In this document: positions 1-8,903 of the stretch, in pieces
How positions within the stretch are numbered: position 1 is the first letter of the stretch
How the letters are laid out: every line of letters starts with the position of its first letter
Source of the DNA: Micromonospora sediminicola
GTDB taxonomy: Bacteria > Actinomycetota > Actinomycetes > Mycobacteriales > Micromonosporaceae
Assembly: GCF_900089585.1 (NCBI RefSeq)
Contig: NZ_FLRH01000003.1
Location: forward strand, 3,424,501 to 3,488,500
Reading direction: 5' to 3'
DNA: 64,000 nt
Program-made: the position numbers and the translations under genes
The notes under the pieces: generated by a model
What the model saw: the letters and a program-made list of their open reading frames with translations, nothing else
The model's database searches: none
Told to the model about the DNA's origin: nothing

Positions 1-899
1 GCGACCCGGCAGCGTCCGCCGGTCAGCTCGGTGACCGCGCGGGCGATCCGGGCGTGCCCGAGCACGTCGTCGGCGTGCGTGGGCTCCTCGATCCAGTACG
101 GGTCGACCTCGGCGAGCACGCCCATCGCGGCGATCGCCTCGTCCACGTCCCACACCTGGTTGGCGTCCATCATGAGCAGCGCGTCCGGGCCGATCTCGGC
201 CCGGATGATCCGGGCCCGCCGCAGGTCGTCCTCGATCCGCCCGCCGACCTTCATCTTCATCGCGCGCCACCCCTGCGCGTACGCGTCGCGGGTCAGCGCG
301 CGCACCTGCTCGTCGGGGTAGCCGAGCCAGCCCACCGACGTGGTGTACGAGGGGAACCCGTCACGTTCCAGCCCGGCCAGCCGGTCGGCCAGGCCGTCGC
401 GTCCCTTGTCCAGGATGGCCGCCGCCTCGTCAGGGGTGAGCGCGTCGGTGATGTGGTGGAAGTCGATCGTCGCGACCAGTTCGTCGGTGGGCGCCTCGGC
501 GAGGAAGCGCCACATCGGCTTGCCGGCCAGCTTGGCGCGCAGGTCCCACACCGCGTTGACGAGCGCGCCGGTGGCCATGTGGATCACGCCCTTCTCCGGG
601 CCGAGCCAGCGCAGTTGCACGTCGGCGGCCAGGGAGCGCCAGAACGCCACGGGTTCGGCGGCGATCTCGGCGACGGTGCGTCCGCGCACGTGGTGGGCGA
701 GCGCGCAGACCGCCGCGCAGGTGATCTCGTTGCCCCGGCCGTTGGTGAACGTGAACCCGGTGCCGGTCGGGCCGCCGTCGGTGGTCAGCTCCACGTAGGT
801 GGCCGAGTAGTCGCCCCGGTTGATCGCGTCCGAGCCGTCGCCGCTGGCGGCGGTGGGGAAGCGCACGTCGTGCACCTCGACGTCGACGATCGTGGTCAT
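1..899 (-). CDS. L-fuconate dehydratase-like enolase superfamily protein (C-terminus cut by window edge)
   Basis: Enolase-superfamily acid-sugar dehydratase, abstracting the proton alpha to the carboxylate to give a 2-keto-3-deoxy acid. About 299 residues are visible; the C-terminus lies outside. The N-terminal part (DVRFPTAASGDGSDA, then DYSATYV) and the LRWLGPEKGVIH and WLGYPDE segments look closely like bacterial L-fuconate dehydratase and its animal relative ENOSF1. The catalytic K-x-K (MKMKVGG, about residue 217), the metal ligand Asp of LMMDANQ and the Glu of WIEEP are present. The His-Asp base region is off the edge. It starts at an ATG whose ATGA overlaps the uronate isomerase stop, so it is the third gene of this left-going operon. 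The true substrate could be another acid sugar related to uronate degradation. Confidence 0.85.
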   Translation of the reverse strand, partial: MTTIVDVEVHDVRFPTAASGDGSDAINRGDYSATYVELTTDGGPTGTGFTFTNGRGNEITCAAVCALAHHVRGRTVAEIAAEPVAFWRSLAADVQLRWLGPEKGVIHMATGALVNAVWDLRAKLAGKPMWRFLAEAPTDELVATIDFHHITDALTPDEAAAILDKGRDGLADRLAGLERDGFPSYTTSVGWLGYPDEQVRALTRDAYAQGWRAMKMKVGGRIEDDLRRARIIRAEIGPDALLMMDANQVWDVDEAIAAMGVLAEVDPYWIEEPTHADDVLGHARIARAVTELTGGRCRV

Positions 900-2329
900 G
901 CGGGCCCGCCTCCGAACTTGAAGACCTGCTTCGGCAGCCGGTACGCCAGGTCGACGATGGTCTCGGCGGCCTCGTCCCCGGTCAGCCGGTGCTCGGCGAC
1001 GAGGCGGGCGAGGAAGCCGGCGTCGACCCGGCGGGCCACGTCGTGGCGTACCGGGATGGAACAGAACGCGCGGGTGTCGTCGACGAACCCGGCGGTGTTG
1101 TAGAAACCGGCGGTCTCGGTGACCGCCTCGCGGAACCGGCGCAGCACCTCCGGGGAGTCCAGGAACCACCACGGCGCGCCGAGGCGCAGCGCCGCGTAGC
1201 CGCCGGCCAGGGGGGCGAGTTCCCGGGTGAACGTGTCCTCGTCGAGCGTGTAGAGCACCACCGTGAGCCGGGGGTCGTTGCCGTGCGCGTCGAGCAGCGG
1301 CGCGAGGGCGTGCACGTACTCGGTGGCCTGCGGCACGTCGCCGCCCACGTCGCGGCCGTGCCGGGTGTGCAGCCAGCGGTTGTGGTTGCGGACCGCGCCG
1401 GGGTGCAGCTGCATGACCAGGCCGTCGTCGAGCGACATCCGGGCGAACTCCAGCAGCATGTGCGCCCGGAACGCCTCGGCGTCGGCGGCGTCGGCCAGGC
1501 CGCGCCGGCCCTTGTCGTACAGCGCCGCGGCCTGGGCCGGGCCGAGATCGAGGGTACGGGCGGTCGGGTGGCCGTGGTCGGACGAGGTGGCCCCGGCGGC
1601 GGCGAACGCCTCCCGCCGCGCCCGCAGCGCGGCGAGGTATCCGGCGTACGTGCCGGTGTCCTCCCCGGAGACCTCGGCGAGCCGGTCCACGTTGGCCGAC
1701 CAGTTGTCGAACTCCATGTCCACCACGTCGTCCGGGCGGAACGTGGTGACCACCCGCCCACCCGGCCCGCCCCACCCGTCGGCGGCGAGCTTGGCGTGGC
1801 GGCCCAGGTCGTCCAGCGGCGACTCGGTGGTGGCGAGCACCTCGATGCCGAAGCGCTCGAACAGCGCCCGGGGCCGGAACTCCGGCTCGGCCAGCCGGGT
1901 CGCCAGTTCGTCGTAGACCGCGTCGGCGGTGGCCGGGCCCAGCGGGGTGCTCACGCCGAACACGTCCCGGAACGTCTGCTCCAGCCACAGCCGCGACGGG
2001 GTCCCCCGGAACAGGTGCCAGTGCGCGGCGAAGCGCCGCCAGATGGTCCGCCCGTCGGTCTCCACCGGGCTGCCGTCGACGCTGGGCACGCCCAGGTCGG
2101 CCGGGGGTACGCCCTGGCTGAGCAGCATCCGGGTCAGGTAGTGGTCGGGTACGACGAGCAGCCGGGCCGGGTCGGGGAAGGGCTGGTCCTCGGCCAGCAG
2201 CCCGGGGTCGACGTGCCCGTGCGGGGAGATGATCGGCTGCTGCGCGGCGAGCGCGTACAGCTCGCGGGCCAGGGCGCGCAGCCCGGGCTCGGTGGGCAGC
2301 AGCAGATCGCTGGGGGAGATGATCGGCAC
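896..2329 (-). CDS. uxaC: Uronate (glucuronate/galacturonate) isomerase
   Basis: Amidohydrolase-superfamily aldose-ketose isomerase converting D-glucuronate to D-fructuronate or D-galacturonate to D-tagaturonate in the cytoplasm. The 477-residue length fits the family. The signature near residue 33 (PIISPHGHVDPGLLAED) carries the paired metal or substrate histidines, followed by the DHYLTRML segment typical of UxaC. The C-terminus keeps the family's DLAYRLPKQVFK block. It lies 17 bp after the oxidoreductase gene and overlaps the dehydratase start by 4 bp, so the three are probably co-translated. It anchors the locus as uronate catabolism. Confidence 0.93.
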   Translation of the reverse strand: MPIISPSDLLLPTEPGLRALARELYALAAQQPIISPHGHVDPGLLAEDQPFPDPARLLVVPDHYLTRMLLSQGVPPADLGVPSVDGSPVETDGRTIWRRFAAHWHLFRGTPSRLWLEQTFRDVFGVSTPLGPATADAVYDELATRLAEPEFRPRALFERFGIEVLATTESPLDDLGRHAKLAADGWGGPGGRVVTTFRPDDVVDMEFDNWSANVDRLAEVSGEDTGTYAGYLAALRARREAFAAAGATSSDHGHPTARTLDLGPAQAAALYDKGRRGLADAADAEAFRAHMLLEFARMSLDDGLVMQLHPGAVRNHNRWLHTRHGRDVGGDVPQATEYVHALAPLLDAHGNDPRLTVVLYTLDEDTFTRELAPLAGGYAALRLGAPWWFLDSPEVLRRFREAVTETAGFYNTAGFVDDTRAFCSIPVRHDVARRVDAGFLARLVAEHRLTGDEAAETIVDLAYRLPKQVFKFGGGPA

Positions 2330-2346
2330 GGGTGCGGGCTCCTCGG

Positions 2347-3675
2347 TCAGGGCAGGGTGAGCAGGTCGGCGACCCGGACGGGCGCGCCGGTCTCCAGCGA
2401 GCGGTTGGCGGCGAGGCCGGTGAGCAGCGCGAGTGCGCCGTCGCGGGCGGTGGCGGCGCGGCCGAGCGGGTCGGGTTCGCCGCCGAGCAGCACCCGGGTC
2501 ATCCGGGCGTCCGCGCCGCCGTGCCCGCGCCGGGTCCAGCCCTCGACCGGGATCTCCACCGGCGGCGCCCAGAACGGGCGCAGCGTGAGCCGGGCCGCGC
2601 CCTGCTCGGCGGCGGCCTCGTCGCCGTGCAGCGCCGCGCCCTTCAGCGCGCCGGCGACGGCCGGGCTGACGTGGTCGCTCTCGGTCACCTCCAGTTCGAG
2701 GCGGCCCCGGCTGCCGTTGACCATGACCCGGTAGCCCTCCCAGGGGGCGTACGCGGTCAGGTGGTAGGTCATCGTCGCGCCGGTGTCGTAGCGGGCCAGC
2801 ACCGCGAGGTCGTCCTCGATGGTCACGCCGGGGGCGAAGACGTTGCGGTCGCGGTGGTAACCGTCCTCGGCCTCGGCGTCCAGGTACAGCTCGCGCAGCC
2901 TGGGATGGTCAGCCAGGCGCAGCGCGAACGGGTCGCCGTCGGCGGCGGGGGAGCCGTGCGCCCGGTCGTAGTCGCGGGCGTAGCCGTGCCGGCGGCCGTC
3001 CGCGCCGTAGAAGAACAACCGGCCGTACGCGTGCACCTCGACCGGGCGGGCGTCCAGCCACCAGTTGACCAGGTCGAAGTGGTGGCCGGACTTGTGCACC
3101 AGCAGGCCGCCGGAGGTGGCCTTGTCGCGGTGCCAGCGGCGGAAGTAGTCGGCGCCGTGGCGCACGTCGAGCAGCCACTCGAAGTGCACCGACCCGATCT
3201 CGCCCACCGCGCCGTCGGCGAGCACCCGCCGGACCTGCTCGTGCAGCGGGTTGTAGCGGTAGTTGAAGGCAACGGTGACGTGCCGGCCGGTTTCGGCGAC
3301 CGCGTCCAGGATGCGCCGGCACCGCTCTGCGTCGACGGTCATCGGCTTCTCCACGACCACGTCACAGCCGGCGCGCAGGGCCGTCGTCACGTACTCGTCG
3401 TGGGTGACGTCGACGCTCGTCACCAGCACCACGTCGACCCGCTCCTTGGCCAGCATGGCGGCGACGTCGGCGGCGTCGTACGTGGGCACCGGCGGGTGAC
3501 GCAGCTCGGCCAGCCAGCGGTTGTGCGCGTCCATCCGGGTCCGGTTGACGTCGGCGAGCGCGACCAGCTCGGCGGTGTCGGCGTGGTCGAGCGCGAGCGC
3601 GCGGACGAACATCTCGGCGCGCGCCCCGGCGCCGACCAGGGCGTGACGGACCCGTTCCCGGGCCGGTGGTGACAT
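2347..3675 (-). CDS. Gfo/Idh/MocA family NAD(P)-dependent oxidoreductase
   Basis: Sugar or sugar-acid dehydrogenase/reductase of about 442 residues. The N-terminus has a Rossmann beta-alpha-beta start (RHALVGAGARAEMFVRAL), then VALADVN, and the conserved VVEKPMT motif whose lysine is the usual catalytic or cofactor-contacting residue. The HKSGHHFDLVNWWL segment supplies the C-terminal domain's active-site histidine. I chose the ATG at 3675 because GGGGAGG sits 8 bp upstream; an in-frame ATG at 3705 has no comparable site. It is the first gene of the left-going operon. It may provide the missing oxidation or reduction step for fructuronate/tagaturonate or an upstream glycoside, which is inference. 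Confidence 0.87.
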   Translation of the reverse strand: MSPPARERVRHALVGAGARAEMFVRALALDHADTAELVALADVNRTRMDAHNRWLAELRHPPVPTYDAADVAAMLAKERVDVVLVTSVDVTHDEYVTTALRAGCDVVVEKPMTVDAERCRRILDAVAETGRHVTVAFNYRYNPLHEQVRRVLADGAVGEIGSVHFEWLLDVRHGADYFRRWHRDKATSGGLLVHKSGHHFDLVNWWLDARPVEVHAYGRLFFYGADGRRHGYARDYDRAHGSPAADGDPFALRLADHPRLRELYLDAEAEDGYHRDRNVFAPGVTIEDDLAVLARYDTGATMTYHLTAYAPWEGYRVMVNGSRGRLELEVTESDHVSPAVAGALKGAALHGDEAAAEQGAARLTLRPFWAPPVEIPVEGWTRRGHGGADARMTRVLLGGEPDPLGRAATARDGALALLTGLAANRSLETGAPVRVADLLTLP

Positions 3676-3700
3676 GACGTCGGCCTCCCCGGCGATCGAC

Positions 3701-3714
3701 TGCAAAGGTTTGCA
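3701..3714. promoter_or_regulatory. LacI-type operator palindrome 1
   Basis: TGCAAAGGTTTGCA, extendable to a 16-bp CTGCAAA-gg-TTTGCAG inverted repeat, ends 26 bp upstream of the oxidoreductase start. Shape and half-site (TGCAAA) match LacI/GalR-family operators. The neighbouring LacI regulator is the obvious ligand, repressing the left-going operon. The binding assignment is inference. Confidence 0.7.
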
Positions 3715-3853
3715 GCCGAAGAAACCATGGCGATGGATGCGTCGTCAACGCCTCCCGACGAAGCCGCACCATCCATCCGCATTGATGCGCTTTTGAGTAC
3801 CCGGCCGGTGTCGTGCCGAAATCGAGTCGCAACAATGGACCGTTGACACGGGA

Positions 3854-3865
3854 GCAACCGTTTGC
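3854..3865. promoter_or_regulatory. LacI-type operator palindrome 2
   Basis: GCAACCGTTTGC is an imperfect palindrome with five of six base pairs matching. It sits about 54 bp upstream of the LacI gene in the same divergent gap as operator 1 and shares its GCAA half-site. It probably gives autoregulation. Confidence 0.5.
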
Positions 3866-3918
3866 ATTAATGGGCGACACCCCCGTGACCCCCACCACAT
3901 CGGACGAGGGAGCCCACC

Positions 3919-4965
3919 GTGCCAGCCACCATCCGGGACGTCGCCCGGGCCTCCGGTGTGCACATCTCCACCGTCTCCCGCACGTTCTCCGCCCCGCATC
4001 TGGTCAACCCGGAGACCCGGGTCCGCGTGCTGGCCTGCGCCGAGGACCTCGGCTACCGGCCCAACCGGGCTGCCCGGGCCCTGATCACCGGCCGCACCCA
4101 CAACATCGGCCTGATCGTGGCCGACATCGCCAACCCGTTCTTCCCGCCGCTGATCAAGGCGGCGGAGGGGCAGGCCCGGCACCGCGACTATCACGTCTTC
4201 GTGGCCGACACCAACGAGGACCCGGCCGCCGAGGAGGACCTGGTCCACGCGCTCGCCAAGCAGGTCGACGGCGTCCTGCTGTGCAGCCCTCGGATGAGCA
4301 ACAGCCTGATCGAGCAGGTCAGCCGCGAGGTGCCGGTGGTGGTGATAAACCGCCAGGTCGCCGGTCTGCCCTGCGTGATGATGGACGTCGGGCAGGGTGC
4401 GCGGGCCGCGATCGAGCACCTGCTCGGCCTCGGCCACCGGCGGATCGCGTTGCTCGGCGGCCCGCGCGGCTCGTGGACCGCCCGGGAGATGCGCCGCGCC
4501 GCGTCCGCCGCGGCCCGGGGCGGGGGAGCGGAGTTGACCCTCCTCGGGCCCAACCAGCCCACCGAGACCGGCGGCGGCGCGGTCGCCGAGCAGGTGCGCC
4601 GCAGCGGCGTCACCGCCGTGCTCGCCTACAACGACCTGATGGCGATCGGCCTGATCGAAGGGCTGGACGCGTTGGGGCTGCGGGTGCCGCAGGACGTCAG
4701 CGTGGTCGGCGTCGACGACATCGCGCTGAGCCGGCTCACCCGCCCCAAGTTGACGACGGTGGCCACGCCGACCGCGGCCGCCGGCCGGACGGCCGTCGAC
4801 ATGCTCCTGCAACTCGACTCCGACGCGCCGCGCGGCGCCCGGGGTCGGGGCGCGGCATCCGGCGACCGTCGCACCACCGCACAGGTAATGCTCCAGACCG
4901 CACTGGTCGTCCGTGACTCGACCGGGCCCGTCCCCGCGCCCGGTCGGGACGGCACCGGGGCCTGA
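3919..4965 (+). CDS. LacI family transcriptional regulator
   Basis: Sugar-responsive repressor of 348 residues. The N-terminal helix-turn-helix and hinge (TIRDVARASGVHISTVSRTF, then LGYRPNRAARAL) are canonical LacI. The periplasmic-binding-protein-like effector domain follows (NIGLIVADIANPFF; AVLAYNDLMAIGLIEGL; SVVGVDDI). The C-terminal 40 residues are Gly/Arg/Ala rich and probably disordered. It lies between the divergent catabolic operon and the transporter operon, so it most likely senses a uronate or a breakdown intermediate and represses both. GAGGGAGCC lies upstream of the ATG. Confidence 0.93.
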   Translation: MPATIRDVARASGVHISTVSRTFSAPHLVNPETRVRVLACAEDLGYRPNRAARALITGRTHNIGLIVADIANPFFPPLIKAAEGQARHRDYHVFVADTNEDPAAEEDLVHALAKQVDGVLLCSPRMSNSLIEQVSREVPVVVINRQVAGLPCVMMDVGQGARAAIEHLLGLGHRRIALLGGPRGSWTAREMRRAASAAARGGGAELTLLGPNQPTETGGGAVAEQVRRSGVTAVLAYNDLMAIGLIEGLDALGLRVPQDVSVVGVDDIALSRLTRPKLTTVATPTAAAGRTAVDMLLQLDSDAPRGARGRGAASGDRRTTAQVMLQTALVVRDSTGPVPAPGRDGTGA

Positions 4966-4973
4966 GCAGGTGG

Positions 4974-5003
4974 CCCGGGCCCGCACAGCACTGCGGACCC
5001 GGG
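4974..5003 (+). terminator. GC-rich hairpin between lacI and the transporter operon
   Basis: CCCGGGCCCGC pairs with GCGGACCCGGG (10 of 11 bp) around an 8-base loop, starting 9 bp after the LacI stop. There is no T-tract. It may be a terminator that lowers readthrough, or an mRNA stabiliser protecting the transporter message. Confidence 0.5.
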
Positions 5004-5062
5004 CGGCCCGTGGACGGCCGCCGGTGACGTCGTCGCCTCCCACATCCGAGGAGTGAGCGCAG

Positions 5063-6406
5063 ATGCACCCCGCAACGTCCCCCACCGCCGGCGCACCCGC
5101 CGGGCGGAATCACCGTACCCCCCTGTCCCGACGCCGATTCGTCCGCGGCCTCGCCGCCGTCGCGCTGGCCGCGCCGCTCGCCCTGGGCGCGGCGGCCTGC
5201 GGCGGCGACGAGGGCGGCGGCGACGGCGGCCCGGTCAAGCTCTCCGTCTTCTGGTGGGGCGGCGAGGCCCGGGCCAAGCTCACCGAGGACGCCCTGGCCC
5301 TCTACACCAGGAAGCACCCGGACGTGACGTTCGAGAAGACCTGGCAGGCCAACCAGGGCTACTTCGACAAGCTCGCCACGCTGACCGCCGGCGGCAACCC
5401 GCCGGACCTGTTCCAGATCGACGACAACTACCTGGCCGAGTACGCCGGCCGCAGCACCACGCTCGACCTGGGCAGCTACCGCGACTCCGGCAAGCTCGAC
5501 GTGTCGAAGTTCCCCAAGAGCCTGCTGGAGTACGGCGTGGTCGACGGCAAGCTCGCCGGGGTGGCCGCCGGGGAGAACACCCAGGGCCTGGTCTACAACA
5601 AGACGCTGCTCACCAAGAACGGGCTGCCCGAGCCGACCACCGGGATGAGCTGGGAGGAGCACATCGCCTGGGCCGAGCAGGTGGCGAAGAAGACGAAGGT
5701 GCCCGGCACCCAGGACCCGAGCGCCGACTACAAGGCGCTCTGGGTGTGGCTGCGCCAGCAGGGCAAGGACTTGTACAAGGGCGAGGAGCTCGGCTTCACC
5801 GCCGAGGACGTGACGAAGTGGTTCGAGCTGTGGAAGGGCGCGCGGGCCCGGGGCGCCACCCCGACGCCGGACGTCATCCACGAGGGCAACTCCAGCGACA
5901 TCACCAAGCAGCTCGTGGTCACCGGCAAGTCGGCCACCTCCTGGGTCTGGGTCAACCAGATGCCGGACCTGAAGAAGAACACCAAGGACGAGCTGGGCGT
6001 GGTCGCCTACCCGGGTGACCCGAGCGCCCAGTGGGCGCGCGCCTCGATGTACTGGTCGGTGTTCAAGGGCAGCAAGCACAAGGACGTCGCCGTCGACGTG
6101 ATCAACTTCCTGAACAACGACCCGGAGGCGGTGGCGCTGCTCGGCACCGACCGCGGTCTGCCGTCGAACATGGATCTGCGCGCCAAGGTCAGCGAGACCG
6201 CCACCGACCCGGCCATGAAGCAGTCCATCCAGGTCGAGTCCGACCTGGCGCAGAAGTTCGGCGCCTCGCCCCAGGTCCCGATCAAGGGGCACAGCAAGGT
6301 CAAGTCCGAGCTCGTAAAGGCCGCCGAGAACGCCCAGTACGGCCGCGCCACCCCGGCGCAGGCGGCGGAGCAGTTCGTCGCCGCCTGCAAGTCCGCGATC
6401 GCCTGA
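5063..6406 (+). CDS. Extracellular sugar-binding lipoprotein of an ABC transporter
   Basis: Family-1 solute-binding protein of 447 residues. The N-terminus has a twin-arginine motif (SRRRFVRG, residues 22-29), a hydrophobic stretch and a lipobox ending LGAAAC with Cys46 as the likely lipidation site, so it is probably a Tat-exported lipoprotein. The mature part has family hallmarks: VFWWGGEAR, QANQGYFDKLATLTAGGNPPD, GLVYNKTLL and a C-terminal AAEQFVAACK. GGAGTGAGCGCAG precedes the ATG. It is the first gene of an operon with two permeases. No ATPase subunit is encoded here; as often in actinobacteria, a shared MsiK-type ATPase elsewhere would be needed. Confidence 0.93.
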   Translation: MHPATSPTAGAPAGRNHRTPLSRRRFVRGLAAVALAAPLALGAAACGGDEGGGDGGPVKLSVFWWGGEARAKLTEDALALYTRKHPDVTFEKTWQANQGYFDKLATLTAGGNPPDLFQIDDNYLAEYAGRSTTLDLGSYRDSGKLDVSKFPKSLLEYGVVDGKLAGVAAGENTQGLVYNKTLLTKNGLPEPTTGMSWEEHIAWAEQVAKKTKVPGTQDPSADYKALWVWLRQQGKDLYKGEELGFTAEDVTKWFELWKGARARGATPTPDVIHEGNSSDITKQLVVTGKSATSWVWVNQMPDLKKNTKDELGVVAYPGDPSAQWARASMYWSVFKGSKHKDVAVDVINFLNNDPEAVALLGTDRGLPSNMDLRAKVSETATDPAMKQSIQVESDLAQKFGASPQVPIKGHSKVKSELVKAAENAQYGRATPAQAAEQFVAACKSAIA

Positions 6407-6427
6407 CCAAACGAAAGGACCGGTCCC

Positions 6428-7408
6428 GTGGCCCTCACCACGGCGCCCGGCCGGACCCCGCGCACCGGACCGGCCGGCCCTCGCCCCACGCGGCGTCGGG
6501 CCGGCCGGGCCCGGCTCGGCGAGGGCCTGGCGGGGTACGTCTTCCTCTCGCCCTGGCTCATCGGACTGATGGGCGTCACGGCGATCCCGATGCTGCTGTC
6601 GCTCTGGCTGAGCTTCACCGACTACGACATCCTCACGCCGCTGTCCGAGGTGCGGTGGGTGGGGCTGGCCAACTACGAGCGGATGTTCACCGCCGACCCG
6701 TCGTACTGGCACGCGGTCCGCGTCACGCTGACGTTCGCGCTGATCGCGGTGCCGCTGAAGCTGGCCGCCGCGCTCGGCGTCGCGCTGCTGCTCAACCGGG
6801 CCTGGCGCGGCGTCGGGCTGTTCCGCAGCCTGTTCTACCTGCCGTCGCTGCTCGGCGGCAGCGTCGCGCTGGCCATCGTCTGGGTCAACATGTTCAACCG
6901 GGACGGCGCGTTCAACTCGTTCCTCGCCCTGTTCGGCGTCGAGGGGCTGCCCTGGGTCAGCGACCCGGACTGGGCGCTGGAGACGCTGATGGTGCTGGCG
7001 ATCTGGCAGTTCGGCGCGCCGATGGTGATCTTCCTGGCCGGGCTCAAGCAGGTGCCCACCGAGCTGTACGAGGCGGCGGCGGTGGACGGCGCCGGGGCGT
7101 GGCGGCGGTTCCGCGCGGTCACCCTGCCCATGCTGTCCCCGGTGATCTTCTTCAACCTGGTGCTGGAGACCATCAACGGCTTCCAGGGCTTCACCGCCGC
7201 GTTCGTGCTCAGCAACGGCACCGGCGGCCCTGTCGACTCCACCCTCATGTACACGCTGAAGCTCTACATCTCCGGCTTCACCGACCTGGAGATGGGCTAC
7301 GCGTCAGCGATGGCGTGGGTGTTCCTGGTGGCGATCGGCGTAATCACCGCCGTCTTCTTCAGCACCGGGCGGTTCTGGGTGCACTACTCGGACGGAGACG
7401 ACTCATGA
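6428..7408 (+). CDS. ABC sugar transporter permease (MalF/UgpA type)
   Basis: Inner-membrane permease of 326 residues with about six predicted transmembrane segments after a Pro/Arg-rich cytoplasmic N-terminus of about 35 residues. The ATPase-contact EAA loop is clear (ELYEAAAVDGAGAWRRFRAV). It follows the binding protein by 21 bp and its stop overlaps the next permease start (ATGA). It pairs with that protein to form the channel for the imported carbohydrate, probably a uronide or oligouronide from the catabolic genes nearby. Confidence 0.93.
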   Translation: MALTTAPGRTPRTGPAGPRPTRRRAGRARLGEGLAGYVFLSPWLIGLMGVTAIPMLLSLWLSFTDYDILTPLSEVRWVGLANYERMFTADPSYWHAVRVTLTFALIAVPLKLAAALGVALLLNRAWRGVGLFRSLFYLPSLLGGSVALAIVWVNMFNRDGAFNSFLALFGVEGLPWVSDPDWALETLMVLAIWQFGAPMVIFLAGLKQVPTELYEAAAVDGAGAWRRFRAVTLPMLSPVIFFNLVLETINGFQGFTAAFVLSNGTGGPVDSTLMYTLKLYISGFTDLEMGYASAMAWVFLVAIGVITAVFFSTGRFWVHYSDGDDS

Positions 7409-8274
7409 CCGCGCTCACTGTCGCTCGCCGCCGGCCCGGCAGCGGCCGGAACGTGCTGCGGCTCGTCGTGCTCGTGGCGATCGTCGCGGTGGTGCTCTAT
7501 CCGCTGTTCTGGATGCTCGGCACGTCGGTCAAGTCGCAGGCCGAGATCGTCAACAACGTCGGCCTGCTGCCGGAGGAGTTCACCCCCGGCAACTACCTCG
7601 ACGGCTGGACCAACTTCGACATCAGCTTCGGCCGGTTCTTCCTCAACAGCGTGCTGGTCAGCGGGCTCACCGTGGTCGGCAACGCGCTGTCCTGCCTGCT
7701 CGCCGCGTACGCCCTGGGCCGGCTGCGGTTCCGGCTGCGCAAGCTGTGGTTCACCGTGATGATCGGGACGCTGCTGCTGCCGGGCCACGTGCTGATCGTG
7801 CCGCAGTACATCCTGTTCCGCAGCCTCGGCCTGGTCGGCGGCGACTGGCCGTACCTGCCGCTGCTGGTGCCGCAGTTCCTGGCCACCGAGGCGTTCTTCG
7901 TCTTCCTCATGGTGCAGTTCATGCGCGGTATCCCGCGCGAGCTGGACGAGGCGGCCACCATCGACGGCGCGTCCCCGTACGGCGTGTTCCGGCACGTCAT
8001 CCTGCCGCTGAGCCGCCCCGCGCTGGTCACCACCGCGATCTTCTCGTTCATCTGGACCTGGAACGACTTCTTCCGCCAGCTGGTGTTCCTGTCCAGCCTG
8101 GAGGACTACACGGTCCCGGTGGCGCTGACCCTGTTCATCGACTCGACGAGCCAGAGCTCGGTCGGCCCGATGTTCGCCATGTCGGTGCTGTCGCTGCTGC
8201 CGGTGTTCCTGTTCTTCCTGGCGTTCCAGCGGATGCTGGTCGAGGGCATCAACACCAGCGGGCTGAAGGGATGA
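7405..8274 (+). CDS. ABC sugar transporter permease (MalG type)
   Basis: Second permease, 289 residues. One transmembrane helix near the N-terminus (VVLYPLFWMLGTSVKS) is followed by five more. The EAA loop reads ELDEAATIDGASPYGVFRHVILP, a typical MalG/LacG coupling helix, and WTWNDFFRQLVFL is also characteristic. I chose the ATG at 7405 because it overlaps the upstream stop by 4 bp; longer in-frame extensions run through the upstream permease and are not real. Confidence 0.93.
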   Translation: MTALTVARRRPGSGRNVLRLVVLVAIVAVVLYPLFWMLGTSVKSQAEIVNNVGLLPEEFTPGNYLDGWTNFDISFGRFFLNSVLVSGLTVVGNALSCLLAAYALGRLRFRLRKLWFTVMIGTLLLPGHVLIVPQYILFRSLGLVGGDWPYLPLLVPQFLATEAFFVFLMVQFMRGIPRELDEAATIDGASPYGVFRHVILPLSRPALVTTAIFSFIWTWNDFFRQLVFLSSLEDYTVPVALTLFIDSTSQSSVGPMFAMSVLSLLPVFLFFLAFQRMLVEGINTSGLKG

Positions 8275-8903
8275 CCGCCGTGTCCGCCCCCACCGACGTA
8301 CCCGCCCACCCCGCGCCGGCCCGTGCCGACTGGCGGGACACGCTGCGCGAGGCGAGCGACCTGGCGCTGCTCGGCTTCGCCGTGGCGGCCGCCGCGCTGC
8401 CGGTGCTCACGCTCGCCCCGGCGGTCGCCACCGCCAGCGCCGCGCTGCACGACCGTTCCGTCACCGGGTCGTGGCCCGACGCGCGGACCAGCCTGAGCCG
8501 GTTCGGCCGCGCGCTGCCCGCCGGGCTGGCGGTGAGCGCCGCCGCGCTCGCCGCCGCCGCGGTGCTCGCGGCCGACCTGCTCGCGCTCGCCGGTGGCCGG
8601 GTGCCCGGCGGCGGCCCCGCCCTGGCGCTCACCGCCGTCGTGGTGGCGGCCCTGCTCGGGTACGCGGGCCTGGTCGCCGTCGCGGTCGGGCGCACCGGTG
8701 GCCGGGGCTGGCGGGCCGCCGCCCGGCGGGTGGCGCGTGCCTGCCCGCGGCGCCCCGCCGTGTGGGCCGCCGCCTCCGGCGTCTGCGTGCTGGCCGTGCT
8801 GCTGGCGGTGCTCGTCACACCGGTCGCGGTGCCGATCCTCGGCGGGTACGCCCTCGCGGCGCTGCACGCCGTCGACGCCCGCCGCCCGCCGGAGCCGTCG
8901 TGA
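8271..8903 (+). CDS. YesL/DUF624-like membrane protein
   Basis: Integral membrane protein of 210 residues with four or five hydrophobic helices. Its size, the N-terminal LALLGFAVAAAALPVLTLAP segment and its place after sugar permeases resemble the DUF624 (YesL) family, often found with carbohydrate ABC transporters and of unknown biochemical role. It overlaps the upstream permease stop (ATGA) and the downstream start (GTGA), so it is embedded in the operon. Family assignment rests on context and topology more than on a signature motif. Confidence 0.7.
   Translation: MTAVSAPTDVPAHPAPARADWRDTLREASDLALLGFAVAAAALPVLTLAPAVATASAALHDRSVTGSWPDARTSLSRFGRALPAGLAVSAAALAAAAVLAADLLALAGGRVPGGGPALALTAVVVAALLGYAGLVAVAVGRTGGRGWRAAARRVARACPRRPAVWAAASGVCVLAVLLAVLVTPVAVPILGGYALAALHAVDARRPPEPS

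Noticed and set aside
989..2734. Long rightward ORF of 581 codons opposite uxaC
   Set aside because: It is antisense to the clear uronate isomerase and is rich in Gly/Arg/Val with no family motif; a frame artefact of high GC content.
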